The notes below the pieces were generated by a model. That model saw only the letters and a program-made list of their open reading frames with translations, made no database searches and was not told the DNA's origin. The translations under genes were made by a program, and so were the position numbers. A stretch of DNA of 40,037 bases, from assembly GCA_945834535.1 (NCBI GenBank), contig CAMAHM010000004.1:1-40037 (forward strand). Direction: 5' to 3'. This DNA is from an uncultured Sutterella sp. Lineage in GTDB: Bacteria; Pseudomonadota; Gammaproteobacteria; Burkholderiales; Burkholderiaceae_F. Shown in pieces: positions 20,022-29,707 of the stretch. How positions within the stretch are numbered: position 1 is the stretch's first letter; each line of letters opens with the position of its first letter.

Positions 20022-20184
20022 TCGTGCATCCCTTGCATCGTGCGGTTTGGCGCAATTGAGCGTTAACCCTGATGGGGTTTCCTCTCTTTTCTTTTTTCTG
20101 TTTTGGACATTCTTTGATACAAACGCTCGCTTGGGACGCACTCATGCGTTTGCCGAGATCGGTTGATTTTTTCAAATCTGCATC

Positions 20185-21066
20185 ATGCTGACAGTCGTTG
20201 CTGTTCTTGCCAATTTTCTGAGTCGTCTGGCGGCCGTCGGTTTGGCCTACTACCTGTCGTTTCGCGTGCTGTCGCGCTGGGGCAACGTCGTGGCAGCAAT
20301 GGCTGCCGGCCTTCTGTTGTCGATTGCCTGCACCCATCTTCTCCCCGAGGCTCTGGCTTCAGGAATTTCCGTCGCCACGGGCGGCTATGTTCTGTTGGCC
20401 TCGCTCACGGCCTTTTTTCTGCTCGAATGCATTCTCTCGCGTTTTGCCGGTCATTCGCACGGTCGGCCTGAAGTCAAAAGTGTTCCGGCGCTTTTGGGCG
20501 GAGGAAAGCGCGTGGTGACGCACGTGCACGCACCTCGTGAAGGCTCCGGGGGAGCGGCTGCGATGCTGCTTGGAACGGCCTGTCACAATTTTGTAGACGG
20601 ACTTTTGGTGGCGGCAGCTTTCGCCACGGACTATTCGAGCGGCATCATTGTGACCACGGCAATTTTTGCGCACGAGCTGCCGCAGGTTCTCGGGCAGCTT
20701 GTCGTACTCAATCAAACAGGGATGGAGCGCCGTAAGGCGGGGCTTTGGACGCTTGCCGTTGCCATGGCTGCTGTGGCGGGCGGTTTCGTCGGCTCGCTTC
20801 TTTTTGTTGTTTCCGAAACTCTGGTCGGTTACGCCATGATCGTCTCTGCGGCAAGCTTCCTTTACGTTGTGCTTTCCGTGCTGTTGCCGGAAGTCGCGCA
20901 TGCCCATGAAGAAGGCCGTGGCGGGATGCCTTTTAAAGAAATTGCCGGCATGCTGGCGGGCATTGTTTTGTCCGTTTTTATTCTAATGCCGCTGCACGAG
21001 GGCTCGCACGCTCAGAGCGAGTGTCCATCGCATTCCAAGGTTGAAGCTGCTCATGAAGGTCTTTGA
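20185..21066 (+). CDS. ZIP family metal transporter
   Basis: Multiple helices with HNFVDGLLVAAAF and FAHELPQVLGQLVVL ZIP signatures; His-containing loop HSHG...THVHA. Confidence 0.88.
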   Translation: MLTVVAVLANFLSRLAAVGLAYYLSFRVLSRWGNVVAAMAAGLLLSIACTHLLPEALASGISVATGGYVLLASLTAFFLLECILSRFAGHSHGRPEVKSVPALLGGGKRVVTHVHAPREGSGGAAAMLLGTACHNFVDGLLVAAAFATDYSSGIIVTTAIFAHELPQVLGQLVVLNQTGMERRKAGLWTLAVAMAAVAGGFVGSLLFVVSETLVGYAMIVSAASFLYVVLSVLLPEVAHAHEEGRGGMPFKEIAGMLAGIVLSVFILMPLHEGSHAQSECPSHSKVEAAHEGL

Positions 21067-21469
21067 TCTGTGCTGCTCGTCCGGACACCGCTTTGAAGGA
21101 TGGTTCGCGAGTCTTGAAGAGCTTGAGCACCAGCGCGACTCGGGACTTTTGACCTGTCCCGAATGCGGATCGTCCGAGGTGCAAAGACTGCCCAACGCGG
21201 CGCACATCGCAACCGAGCGCATGCGTGAGGCCGAGGCCGAGAAGTTGGCCGAGGCTCGCCGCGCTCTTATGGCGGCCGTGCGCGATCAGGCCGAAAGAGC
21301 CGAAGATGTGGGCGATCGCTTCGTCGATGAGTCCCGCGCCATTGCGCGCAATCGGGCTCCACAGCGCGTAATCAAGGGCCGCTGTTCGGTCGAGCAGGCC
21401 GAGGAACTTTGGGAAGAAGGCATTGCCGTGCTCCCCGTGCCCGAATCGAGCGGCAAAACGATCAATTGA
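21053..21469 (+). CDS. DUF1178 family protein
   Basis: MKVFDLCCSSGHRFEGWFASLEELEHQRDSGLLTCPECGSSEVQRLP start and APQRVIKGRCSVEQAEELWEEGIAVLPVP end. Confidence 0.9.
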   Translation: MKVFDLCCSSGHRFEGWFASLEELEHQRDSGLLTCPECGSSEVQRLPNAAHIATERMREAEAEKLAEARRALMAAVRDQAERAEDVGDRFVDESRAIARNRAPQRVIKGRCSVEQAEELWEEGIAVLPVPESSGKTIN

Positions 21470-21478
21470 GATAAAGGA

Positions 21479-21510
21479 AACGCCGACCCTCCGTCAGAAG
21501 AGTCGGCGTT
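21479..21510. terminator. Bidirectional terminator-like hairpin between DUF1178 and asparaginase genes
   Basis: AACGCCGAC(21479-21487)/GTCGGCGTT(21502-21510). Confidence 0.6.
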
Positions 21511-21545
21511 GGCAATCAACGGGCCTCAGTCAGGCCGCAGGCTTC

Positions 21546-22589
21546 TTAGTACTGGTCAAAGTACTTCTGGATCTGCTGCCAGTCGGTCGTCTGCGTCAGA
21601 GCAAGCTGCAGCAGGACGCGGGCCTTCTGCGGGTTGAGCGTGCCCGAAGACACCCAGTGCTGAGCCTTATCGTCCACTTCGGCGTCCTTGGTGGTCGCGC
21701 CCGTCGGAACGCGGGAAGAACGCACGACGACGATGCCCTTCTTGGTGGCCTTTTCAAGCACCGGCCAAACAGCCTTGTGGATGTTGCCGTTGCCGACACC
21801 GGCGCTCACGATGCCCTTGTAACCGGCCTTGATGAGGGCCTCGGCCTGCACGCCTTCGACACCGGCGTGGTTGTAGACGATGCCGACCTTGGGAAGCTTG
21901 TTGAGCTTGGAAACGTCAAACGGCGTCTGCGTGGTGTGGGCGCGCATCGGCATGACTTCGTAGGTCACCTGGTTGTTGAAGATGGTGCCGACCTTGCCGA
22001 AGTTGCCGGCCTGGAAGGTTTCGGGCTGCACCGTGTTGGTCTTCATGACGTCACGGGCGCCGATCACGACGTTGTCCATGGCAACAACCACGCCCTGCTT
22101 GGCCGTTTCCGGCGTGGCGGCGGTCAGCACGGCGTTAAAGAGGTTGCGCGGACCGTCAGCACCGAGACCCGTCGAGGGCAACATGGCACCCACGAGCACC
22201 ACGGGCTTGGAGCACTTGTTGGTGAGGTTCAGGAAGTAAGCCGTCTCTTCCATGGTGTCGGTGCCGTGCGTGATCACAAAGCCGTCGTACTTGCCGCAGT
22301 CAGTGTTGATCGTCTTGGCGAGCTTGAGCCAGACTTCGTCGGACATGTCCTGGCTGCCGATCTGGGACACCTGAATCGGCGTCACATTGGCGATCTTGGC
22401 GAGTTCGGGAACAGCGGCCACAAGGTGGTTGACACTCACCTTGCCGGCGGCGTAGGACGAGCCGGTGGAAGAATTGCCGGCGCCCGCAATCGTGCCGCCC
22501 GTGGCGAGAACGGCGATGTTGGGCTGCGCCAGGGCGGCGCCCGAGAGGGCGATAAGGCCGAGGCCGATCATTGTGGTCTTAAGAGACAT
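21546..22589 (-). CDS. ansB: Type II (exported) L-asparaginase
   Basis: Signal peptide MSLKTTMIGLGLIALSGAALAQ; NIAVLATGGTIAGAG, GFVITHGTDTMEETAYFL, VLVGAMLPSTGLGADGPRNL. Confidence 0.95.
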   Translation of the reverse strand: MSLKTTMIGLGLIALSGAALAQPNIAVLATGGTIAGAGNSSTGSSYAAGKVSVNHLVAAVPELAKIANVTPIQVSQIGSQDMSDEVWLKLAKTINTDCGKYDGFVITHGTDTMEETAYFLNLTNKCSKPVVLVGAMLPSTGLGADGPRNLFNAVLTAATPETAKQGVVVAMDNVVIGARDVMKTNTVQPETFQAGNFGKVGTIFNNQVTYEVMPMRAHTTQTPFDVSKLNKLPKVGIVYNHAGVEGVQAEALIKAGYKGIVSAGVGNGNIHKAVWPVLEKATKKGIVVVRSSRVPTGATTKDAEVDDKAQHWVSSGTLNPQKARVLLQLALTQTTDWQQIQKYFDQY

Positions 22590-23036
22590 GGTGGTGCTCC
22601 TTTGTGCACGACGAAAACGTGCTGTTGAATGCGCAAAATGGTTTGCGCCGTCGGTACCTTGCTGCCGAGCAAAGTTGGTCGGTCTTTGCCGTACGGCAGC
22701 CCCAAAACAGGGTGGGAAGGGCATCGAGGCCGAGCAAGTCTAGGGGGATGTGCAACGGACGGATGGTACAAAATCTAAGGTGTTTGACCTAGGATAAATA
22801 TCGTAGAAAAATAGGAAAACCCTAGTCCGACAACTCTGACGAACTCTCCCAAAAAGAGGTATGAGGTGCTTGAGAGGGATGCGTTGACGGGGGACATCCG
22901 CCGGGAAAACGTCTTCGCCGCAGAAAAATCGGCACCATTGACAAAGCAAAACTGCTGAGTGGTATGCCACAATGGGAAGTCTCATCGATGCCCAGATTTG
23001 GTGCGCCCCGTCCGAAAGGATTTGGGGCTTTTTGTC

Positions 23037-23999
23037 ATGCAAAGCGTTGCACTTATTGCTCCGGACTTTTTTCTCATCGTGCTCGGCGCCGTACTGAGCC
23101 ATAAGCTCGGTTACCCGCGCAGTTTCTGGAACTGGGCCGAACGTCTTGTCTTCTATGTGCTTTTGCCGCCGATGCTCTTTTTGTCGGTGGCCAATTCCAA
23201 GCTGGCGCTGGGTGCTTCAGGTGAGTTTGTGGCCGTCAGTCTCCTCACCATGGGGCTGGGCACACTTTTATGCTGGCTTGTGCGCTATGTCGTGAAAACA
23301 GACGACGTGACTTTCGCTTCGCTCTTTCACACGGGTTTTCGCTTTAACGCGTACATCGGTTTTGCGCTTTGCCTGCGCATGTTCGGTCAGGAAGGTTTTG
23401 CCTATTTTGCACTCATCATTGCGTTTTGGATTCCGATCAGCAACGCGCTCGCCGTCATTGTTCTGGCCAACGCCGTCGAGCGGCGACGCATGCGCGAGAG
23501 CGTGCGAGACAAAATCGATGGCCGCAGCGGGCGCGCAACGATTGTGAAGCTCACCGGGCGCGCTATCGTGCGCAATCCGCTCATCATTGCCACCTTGCTT
23601 GGGCTTGTCTTCAATGTGCTGGGATTGGGGTTGTCTGACATCGTGACGGCCATGCTGCGGAATCTTGGAAGCGCCTCTTTGGCGCTAGGCCTTCTTTGCA
23701 TCGGGGCGGGGCTCGAATTTGCCGGCATTCGCAGCTCCATGGCCGCTCTGGCGGCTGTTTCCGTTGTCCGCCTTTTCGGCATCGGAGCTGTTGCGTTGGT
23801 CGTCACGAACTTTTTTGATCTTCCTGCATTGTCGGCAAGCGTACTGCTGCTCTTTACGGTCTTGCCGACCGGACAGTCTTGTTATGTCATGACCGCCAAT
23901 ATGGGAGGCAATGCGCCCGCGGTCGCATGCATCACAACGCTGCAGACACTGGCAAGCATGGTAACGCTGCCTCTTTGGATTGCCTTTTGCCTGTCCTGA
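23037..23999 (+). CDS. AEC (auxin efflux carrier) family transporter
   Basis: About ten hydrophobic helices; LGAVLSHKLGYPRSFWNWAERLVFYVLLPPMLF start and FTVLPTGQSCYVMTANMGGNAPAVACITTLQTLASMVTLPLW end. Confidence 0.85.
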   Translation: MQSVALIAPDFFLIVLGAVLSHKLGYPRSFWNWAERLVFYVLLPPMLFLSVANSKLALGASGEFVAVSLLTMGLGTLLCWLVRYVVKTDDVTFASLFHTGFRFNAYIGFALCLRMFGQEGFAYFALIIAFWIPISNALAVIVLANAVERRRMRESVRDKIDGRSGRATIVKLTGRAIVRNPLIIATLLGLVFNVLGLGLSDIVTAMLRNLGSASLALGLLCIGAGLEFAGIRSSMAALAAVSVVRLFGIGAVALVVTNFFDLPALSASVLLLFTVLPTGQSCYVMTANMGGNAPAVACITTLQTLASMVTLPLWIAFCLS

Positions 24000-24145
24000 G
24001 TGTGGACATCGGATCCCGAAAAAGGCGTCTGTTTCCCTCGCGTAAACCCTGTGCGAAAGACTGATTTTGTTAAAATCCTGCATTAGTTTGGATGAATAAA
24101 AGGAAGTCTTCAGGACTTTCGATAAACGGGAAATTGCGAGTGGAC

Positions 24146-25561
24146 ATGATCAAGGTTGAGAAAATTTATCTCAACGGCGCCTGGGTGAGGCCGCACGGCT
24201 CGGAACGTGCCGCATTGGAAAATCCTGCAACGCGCGTGCATTTTGCTTCCGTGCCCTTGTGCGACGAAACTGATGCCTTGGCGGCCGTCGAGGGTGCGGC
24301 AAAGGCTTTTCTCCAATGGTCGAGAACCCCTTTTGCCGAGCGGATTGAGCGCATGGAGCGCATGCTCACCGTCTTTGAGTCCATGCACGACGAAATCGTC
24401 AAACTCGAAGCGAAGGAGCTCGGAGCGCCCGTTTTCTTTTCGCGTTACGCGCACTGCCAAAGGCAGTTTGAGCGCATTCGAGCTTTTATCGATGCCGCGC
24501 GTGAATTCAAATGCTGCGAGCGTTTTCGAGCGAGCACTGTGCTGCGCGAGCCGATCGGCGTCGTGGCGGCGATTACGCCCTGGAACTACCCGATCGGCCA
24601 AATTGTGCAGAAGGTAGTGCCGGCTGTGCTGATGGGCAATACGGTGGTCTTAAAACCAAGCACCAACACACCGCTGACTGCCCTTTTGCTGCTGCAGGCT
24701 TTTGAGAAGGTGGGTTTCCCGGCGGGCGTCGTCAATCTTCTGATCGGGCGCGGTTCGGAGCTCGGGCGCATTCTGTGCACGCATCCGAAAGTGGCGATGG
24801 TGAGTTTTACGGGGTCGACCGACGTCGGTCGCGACATTGCGCGACTCGCGTCGCACTCGGTCAAGCGTCTGGCGCTCGAATTGGGCGGCAAGTCGCCCTA
24901 CATCTGGCTTAAATCCCGCGATTACCGCGCGGCTGTTCCCAAGCTTGTGAGCTCAATTTTTTACAACAGCGGCCAGACCTGCACGGCGCTTTCGCGCCTC
25001 ATCGTGCCCGAAGAAGATCTTGCGGACATTGAAGCGCTCCTCAAAGAAGAGGTTGCCAAGCTCAAGGTGGGCGACCCCATGGATCCAGACACGCATCTGG
25101 GGCCGGTGGCAAGCCGATCGCAGTTTGAGACGGTGAAAAGCTACATTGAGCTCGGCATCCGCGAGGGGGCACGCCTCGTGTGCGGCGGTGTTCCTGAAGC
25201 GCCACAAAAGGGCTACTTCATTGCCCCGACGGTTTTCTCGGATGTCAAAAACACCATGCGCATTGCCCGCGAAGAGATTTTCGGGCCCGTGCTTTGCGTC
25301 ATCCCCTATCGGACGGTTGATGAAGCCGTTGAAATCGCCAACGACTCGGACTACGGGCTCTCGGCGGCTGTGTACGGTGAGAACCGCGAGGCCTGCCTTG
25401 AGGTGGCAGCCCGGCTTGAGAGCGGCGGCGTTTACATCAACGGTGCACACCGCGACGATACGGCGCCTTTCGGCGGCTGCAAGCAAAGCGGCTACGGCCG
25501 CGAGGGCGGTCGAGAGGGGCTTCTTGAGTTCACGCAGGCCAAGACCATCTACGACAATTAA
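24146..25561 (+). CDS. NAD(P)-dependent aldehyde dehydrogenase (ORF opens at 24092)
   Basis: VVAAITPWNYPIGQIVQKVVPAVLMGNTVVLKPS, VSFTGSTDVGRDIA, LELGGKSPYI, catalytic NSGQTCTALSR, EEIFGPVL. Confidence 0.95.
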   Translation: MIKVEKIYLNGAWVRPHGSERAALENPATRVHFASVPLCDETDALAAVEGAAKAFLQWSRTPFAERIERMERMLTVFESMHDEIVKLEAKELGAPVFFSRYAHCQRQFERIRAFIDAAREFKCCERFRASTVLREPIGVVAAITPWNYPIGQIVQKVVPAVLMGNTVVLKPSTNTPLTALLLLQAFEKVGFPAGVVNLLIGRGSELGRILCTHPKVAMVSFTGSTDVGRDIARLASHSVKRLALELGGKSPYIWLKSRDYRAAVPKLVSSIFYNSGQTCTALSRLIVPEEDLADIEALLKEEVAKLKVGDPMDPDTHLGPVASRSQFETVKSYIELGIREGARLVCGGVPEAPQKGYFIAPTVFSDVKNTMRIAREEIFGPVLCVIPYRTVDEAVEIANDSDYGLSAAVYGENREACLEVAARLESGGVYINGAHRDDTAPFGGCKQSGYGREGGREGLLEFTQAKTIYDN

Positions 25562-25642
25562 GCTGCCCGTTGTTTTTTTTGCGCCTGCTGCAGCACGAGG
25601 CAATTGAGGTTCGTGTGCTGCCGCTCCATCGGAGGTCATTTC

Positions 25643-26596
25643 GTGAAGAACATCCTTGTCATCGGCTCGGCCGGTCAGATCGGCTCGGAACTTGTGCCAG
25701 CACTCCGTGAAAAAGGCTACTTCGTCGTGGCCGGTACGAGCGGACGCACACCGCTGCCCGCACACCTTGCGGACGGCCCTACCGCTATCGTCAATCTCCT
25801 TGACCATGATGCGCTTCTCGGTACGGTCGACCGCTTCCGAGTAGATACCGTTTTCAATCTGGCCGCCATTTTGTCGGCGACGGCCGAAAGCAAGCCTCTT
25901 GCCGCCTGGGACGTGGGGGTCAACGGTGTTCTCAATCTTTTGGAGCTTGCACGGGATCGGCGCCTTTCGGTTTTTACGCCCAGCTCCATCGGCGTTTTTG
26001 GCCCGGAAACACCGCATGCGGCAACGCCTCAGGATACGGTTTGTCGACCGCGCACGATGTACGGCATCACCAAGGTGGCAGGCGAACTTCTGAGCGACTA
26101 CTATCGCAACAAGTACGGCGTCGATGCCCGCAGTCTGCGCTACCCGGGCCTTATTTCCTACGTGACGCCTCCGGGAGGCGGCACGACCGACTACGCGGTC
26201 GACATCTATTGGAAAGCCGTGCAGAACGGCGCCTACGAGTGCCCGATCGCCGCGGGCACGTTTATGCCGATGATGTTCATGCCCGATGCGCTGCGGGCAG
26301 CCGTTGAACTCATGGAGGCGGATGCTTCGCACCTTAGGCATTTCAACAGCTTCAATGTCCATGCGCTCTCCTTTGATCCCGAAGCGCTTGCGGCGAGCAT
26401 CCGCAGGCGTCTGCCCGATTTTCGCCTCTCCTACAAAGTGAACCCGCTTTTGCAGGACATTGCCGAAAGTTGGCCCGACGCACTCGACGACACGGCGGCC
26501 AGAAGCGAGTGGGGATGGCGCCCCCAATACGGGCTCGACGCCATGACCGACATCATGCTTGACGAAATCGCCAAACGCATCGGAAAAAACGCCTGA
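25643..26596 (+). CDS. SDR-type L-threonine 3-dehydrogenase-like NAD-dependent epimerase/dehydratase
   Basis: GTG start with GGAGG upstream; NILVIGSAGQIGSELVPALR, YGITKVAGELL, LRYPGLISYVTPPGGGTTDYAVDIYWKAVQ, PMMFMPDALRAAVELMEA. Confidence 0.85.
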   Translation: MKNILVIGSAGQIGSELVPALREKGYFVVAGTSGRTPLPAHLADGPTAIVNLLDHDALLGTVDRFRVDTVFNLAAILSATAESKPLAAWDVGVNGVLNLLELARDRRLSVFTPSSIGVFGPETPHAATPQDTVCRPRTMYGITKVAGELLSDYYRNKYGVDARSLRYPGLISYVTPPGGGTTDYAVDIYWKAVQNGAYECPIAAGTFMPMMFMPDALRAAVELMEADASHLRHFNSFNVHALSFDPEALAASIRRRLPDFRLSYKVNPLLQDIAESWPDALDDTAARSEWGWRPQYGLDAMTDIMLDEIAKRIGKNA

Positions 26597-26628
26597 AACG
26601 GTGTGGCTTGCATATTCGACCTATAAAA

Positions 26629-26660
26629 AAGCCTCGCGGCTTGTCAAAGTCGCGAGGCTT
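26629..26660. terminator. Bidirectional terminator-like hairpin between the dehydrogenase and metC
   Basis: AAGCCTCGCG(26629-26638)/CGCGAGGCTT(26651-26660), with A-run upstream giving a T-run on the minus strand. Confidence 0.7.
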
Positions 26661-26717
26661 GATGTCAGGCCGGTGCGCCGATTCAAAGCTGAACCGACGC
26701 ACGGGCGGCACGGAAGA

Positions 26718-27881
26718 TTACTTTGAGATACCGTCCAGAGCCTGCTTGAGGTCGGCGATCAGATCGTCGGCGTTTTCCAGACCGATATGGAAGCGCACGA
26801 ACGGGCCGCGGGCGCTCCAGTCGGTGACCGTGCGCGGAGGAACCGTCACGGTGGCCAAACTTTCGTAGCCGCCCCAGGAAGCACCGATCGAGAAGAGCTT
26901 CAGGGTGTCGGTGAGCTTGATGGCGTCTTCCTTGGTGTAGCCGTCGGCAAGTTCGATCGTGAGCATGCCGTTCGTACCCTTGTAGTCACGCATGAAGATG
27001 TCGTGGTTGGGGTGCGATTCGAGCTTGGGATAGAAGATCGTCTTGACTTCCTTGCGGGTCTTGAGGAATTCGACGACGGCGTCGTTGTTCTTTTCATGCT
27101 GCGCAAGGCGGATGGCCAGGGTACGCATGCCGCGAAGAACCATGTAGCAGTCGTCCGGGCTCGTCGTAAAGCCGAGGGCTTCGGGGAGCGAGTCGAAGTT
27201 CTTCCATTCCTTTTCGTTGCACACGACGATGCCCATCGGCACGTCGGAGTGACCGCACAGGTACTTGGTGGCGGCGATCACGGAGATGTCGGCGCCGAGC
27301 TTGAGCGGGTTGTACAGGTAGCCCGACGAGTAGGTGTTGTCGATGGCCACAGGGATGCCCTTGGAGTGCGCCAGTTCGCACAGCTTGGGCAGATCGATCA
27401 CTTCGTAAAGAATCGACCCCGGGCTTTCAACGAGGATGAGCTTGGTGTTTTCCTGAATCTTTTCGGCAACGTCCGTGCAGTCGGCGCGGCAGAACGTCAC
27501 GTCCACCTTGACTTTCTTGAGGAAGAGGTTGCAGACCGTACGCACGGGGCCGTAGATGGCGTCCGAAACGATGAAGTGGGCACCGGTTTCGGCGTAGTTA
27601 AGGAGCACCATGGCCAGCGCGGCAAGGCCGGTCGGGAAGAGCTGGGCACGATGGCCGCCTTCGATTTCGCAGACGAGCTTTTCGAGTTCGAAGTTGGTGG
27701 TCGTGCCGCGGGCGCCGTACGACAGAACGCGTTCGGTCTTGCGCAGTTCACGGTACTTCTGCCAGGTCGCGTGATTCTTGAAAAGAATCGTCGAAGCGCG
27801 CATCAGCACGGGGTTGACGGAACGAACTTCGGCGTTTTGGTCACCGCGGCCGCAGTGAATGAGTTTGGTACGAATATCCAT
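26718..27881 (-). CDS. metC: Cystathionine beta-lyase (PLP, Cys/Met metabolism family)
   Basis: TKLIHCGRGDQ, VLSYGARGTTTNFELEKLVCEIEGG, PVAIDNTYSSGYLYNPLKLGADISVIAATKYLCGHSDVPMG. AAGGA precedes the ATG at 27881. Confidence 0.9.
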   Translation of the reverse strand: MDIRTKLIHCGRGDQNAEVRSVNPVLMRASTILFKNHATWQKYRELRKTERVLSYGARGTTTNFELEKLVCEIEGGHRAQLFPTGLAALAMVLLNYAETGAHFIVSDAIYGPVRTVCNLFLKKVKVDVTFCRADCTDVAEKIQENTKLILVESPGSILYEVIDLPKLCELAHSKGIPVAIDNTYSSGYLYNPLKLGADISVIAATKYLCGHSDVPMGIVVCNEKEWKNFDSLPEALGFTTSPDDCYMVLRGMRTLAIRLAQHEKNNDAVVEFLKTRKEVKTIFYPKLESHPNHDIFMRDYKGTNGMLTIELADGYTKEDAIKLTDTLKLFSIGASWGGYESLATVTVPPRTVTDWSARGPFVRFHIGLENADDLIADLKQALDGISK

Positions 27882-27906
27882 TTGATGCATTCCTTACAAG
27901 ATGGAT

Positions 27907-29286
27907 TTACATGAAGAAACAGAAGTAGATCACGTAGGTGCAAAGCGTGGCGACGGCCATCGGGATGCAGGTACGCTTGGCAATCTGGAAGGGCGAGACA
28001 CCCGCCAGGCCGGCGATGGCGATGATGGCACCGGTAATCGGGCTCGACACGCGACCGAACGAGATCAGGATCTGGAACGGGAAGACGAGCTGGATGGTGT
28101 TCACGCCGATGGCCTTGGCGATGCCGGGAAGCAGCGGCGCAAACGAGAAGAACGCAGCGTTGCCCGAGCCCATGATGAAGGCGAAGATCCACATCAGGGC
28201 GCCGCCGATGATGACCATCGTGACCAGACCGAAGCCGGCGCTGTTGGCAGCGTCAATGAGGGTGGCCATGAAGCCGGACTTGATGAGGCCGGCGGCGAAG
28301 AATTCACCGCAGACGATCAGCGAGACGACCGACACAAGGATCTTGCCCATGCCTTCAAAGAAGAGCTTGAAGGACGACAGAACAGCCTGGAACGAGCGCA
28401 GACGGATCATTTCAAAGATCATGGCAACGATCGTGGAGATCACCATGGCCGTGACGACGTCCATGCGGATATGCGAGCCGGCGACCTTGGAGAAGACGAT
28501 GATCAGAACGAGCGGAATGATCGGCAGAATGGCGTAGATCTTGGGAACCTTCTTGTCGGCTTCCATGTCCTTATTGCCGGCGAGCGTGGCAAGCTTGGAG
28601 GGATCAAAGACCCAACCTTCACGCTTGTCCCACCAACGCTGGACGATCATGTGCACCACGACGAGGATGGCGGTGATGGTCACGAACATGGGCAGCTGGT
28701 AGTACACAAAGTATTCCGACACATCCAGGCCGGCCGTCTGGGCAGCCAGAATGGCGTTGCCCGAACCGGGGCCGACGTCCATGTACTGCGCACAGCCGAT
28801 CACGCCCAAAGCCGACATGGGAGAGACGCCCGAGCGGATGAGAATCGGGTAGAGAGTGACCATCAGCAACAGAGCCAGGCCGGCGTGCGAAGGCACGAAG
28901 ACAACCATGATCTGGCTGACGATAAAGGAGGCGCCCAAAAGGATGTAGGGTGACTTGATGAGCTTGAGGGGCTTTTCAAACACTGCAAACAGGGCACTCG
29001 AGGCTCCGACGTGTTCCATGTAGCGTGAGAAGCCGCCGATGGCCATCAGCGTCAGGCCGAGGCCTGCGATACGCTTGGAAAAGCCGGTCGAGAAGACCTT
29101 GAAGATGTCAAAGCCGACGAAGTTGGTCGTCTGTTTGGCACCGAGCAGGGTGCCCCAGTCGAAGATGGCGGTGAAGGTCAGAAGAATCAGACCGCCCATA
29201 AAGAGCACGGCCTGAGGGTACCAACCCTTGATGAGCAGCGTGACCACCAGGGCGATCACGAGCAGCGCAACGATAACGGTAAACAT
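27907..29286 (-). CDS. dcuC: DcuC-family anaerobic C4-dicarboxylate transporter
   Basis: Hydrophobic throughout; MFTVIVALLVIALVVTLLIKGW, FVPSHAGLALLLMVTLYPILIRSGVSP, MDVGPGSGNAILAA, FIMGSGNAAFFSFAPLLPGIA. Confidence 0.9.
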   Translation of the reverse strand: MFTVIVALLVIALVVTLLIKGWYPQAVLFMGGLILLTFTAIFDWGTLLGAKQTTNFVGFDIFKVFSTGFSKRIAGLGLTLMAIGGFSRYMEHVGASSALFAVFEKPLKLIKSPYILLGASFIVSQIMVVFVPSHAGLALLLMVTLYPILIRSGVSPMSALGVIGCAQYMDVGPGSGNAILAAQTAGLDVSEYFVYYQLPMFVTITAILVVVHMIVQRWWDKREGWVFDPSKLATLAGNKDMEADKKVPKIYAILPIIPLVLIIVFSKVAGSHIRMDVVTAMVISTIVAMIFEMIRLRSFQAVLSSFKLFFEGMGKILVSVVSLIVCGEFFAAGLIKSGFMATLIDAANSAGFGLVTMVIIGGALMWIFAFIMGSGNAAFFSFAPLLPGIAKAIGVNTIQLVFPFQILISFGRVSSPITGAIIAIAGLAGVSPFQIAKRTCIPMAVATLCTYVIYFCFFM

Positions 29287-29326
29287 AAAAGGATTCTCCA
29301 GAGATTGTTCTGATGACGGCGGACTC

Positions 29327-29707
29327 TTAACGGACCGCAATCACCTCGATCTCACATTTGGCGGCCTTGGGCAGCGCCGCGACACCGACGGCCGAGCGGG
29401 CGGGAGCGCCCTGACCGGGGAAGAACTCGGCATAGACTTCGTTGAATTCGGCGAAGTAGCCGATGTCCGACAAAAAGCAGGTCGCCTTGACGACCTTGTC
29501 AAGCGAGGTGCCGGCCGCTTCGAGAATGGCCTTGACGTTGGTCAGGGACTGACGCGCCTGATCCTTGATGCCTTCAGGCATGACGCCGGTGGCCGGATCG
29601 ATCGGCAACTGGCCCGACACAAAGACCAGCGAATCGGTGACGATTCCCTGGCTGTACGGACCAATGGCGGCGGGGGCCTTGGTGGTGGAAACCACTTCCT
29701 TGGTCAT
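29327..29707 (-). CDS. ridA: RidA family 2-iminobutanoate/2-iminopropanoate deaminase
   Basis: APAAIGPYSQGIVTDSLVFVSGQLPIDPATGVM, ARQSLTNVKAILEAAG, PARSAVGVAALPK. Confidence 0.94.
   Translation of the reverse strand: MTKEVVSTTKAPAAIGPYSQGIVTDSLVFVSGQLPIDPATGVMPEGIKDQARQSLTNVKAILEAAGTSLDKVVKATCFLSDIGYFAEFNEVYAEFFPGQGAPARSAVGVAALPKAAKCEIEVIAVR

Noticed and set aside
19788-20141. 117-aa minus-strand ORF covering the Fur box and candidate sRNA
   Set aside because: Internal ATGs fall inside the Fur-like palindrome, no SD, no recognisable domain, and it runs through the terminator; small-peptide coding is not fully excluded.
20162-20176. TTGATTTTTTCAAA resembling an FNR box upstream of the ZIP gene
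   Set aside because: Half-site spacing/sequence does not match TTGATnnnnATCAA.
24953-26527. 524-aa minus-strand ORF opposite aldehyde dehydrogenase and threonine dehydrogenase-like genes
   Set aside because: Antisense shadow crossing two supported genes and their junction.
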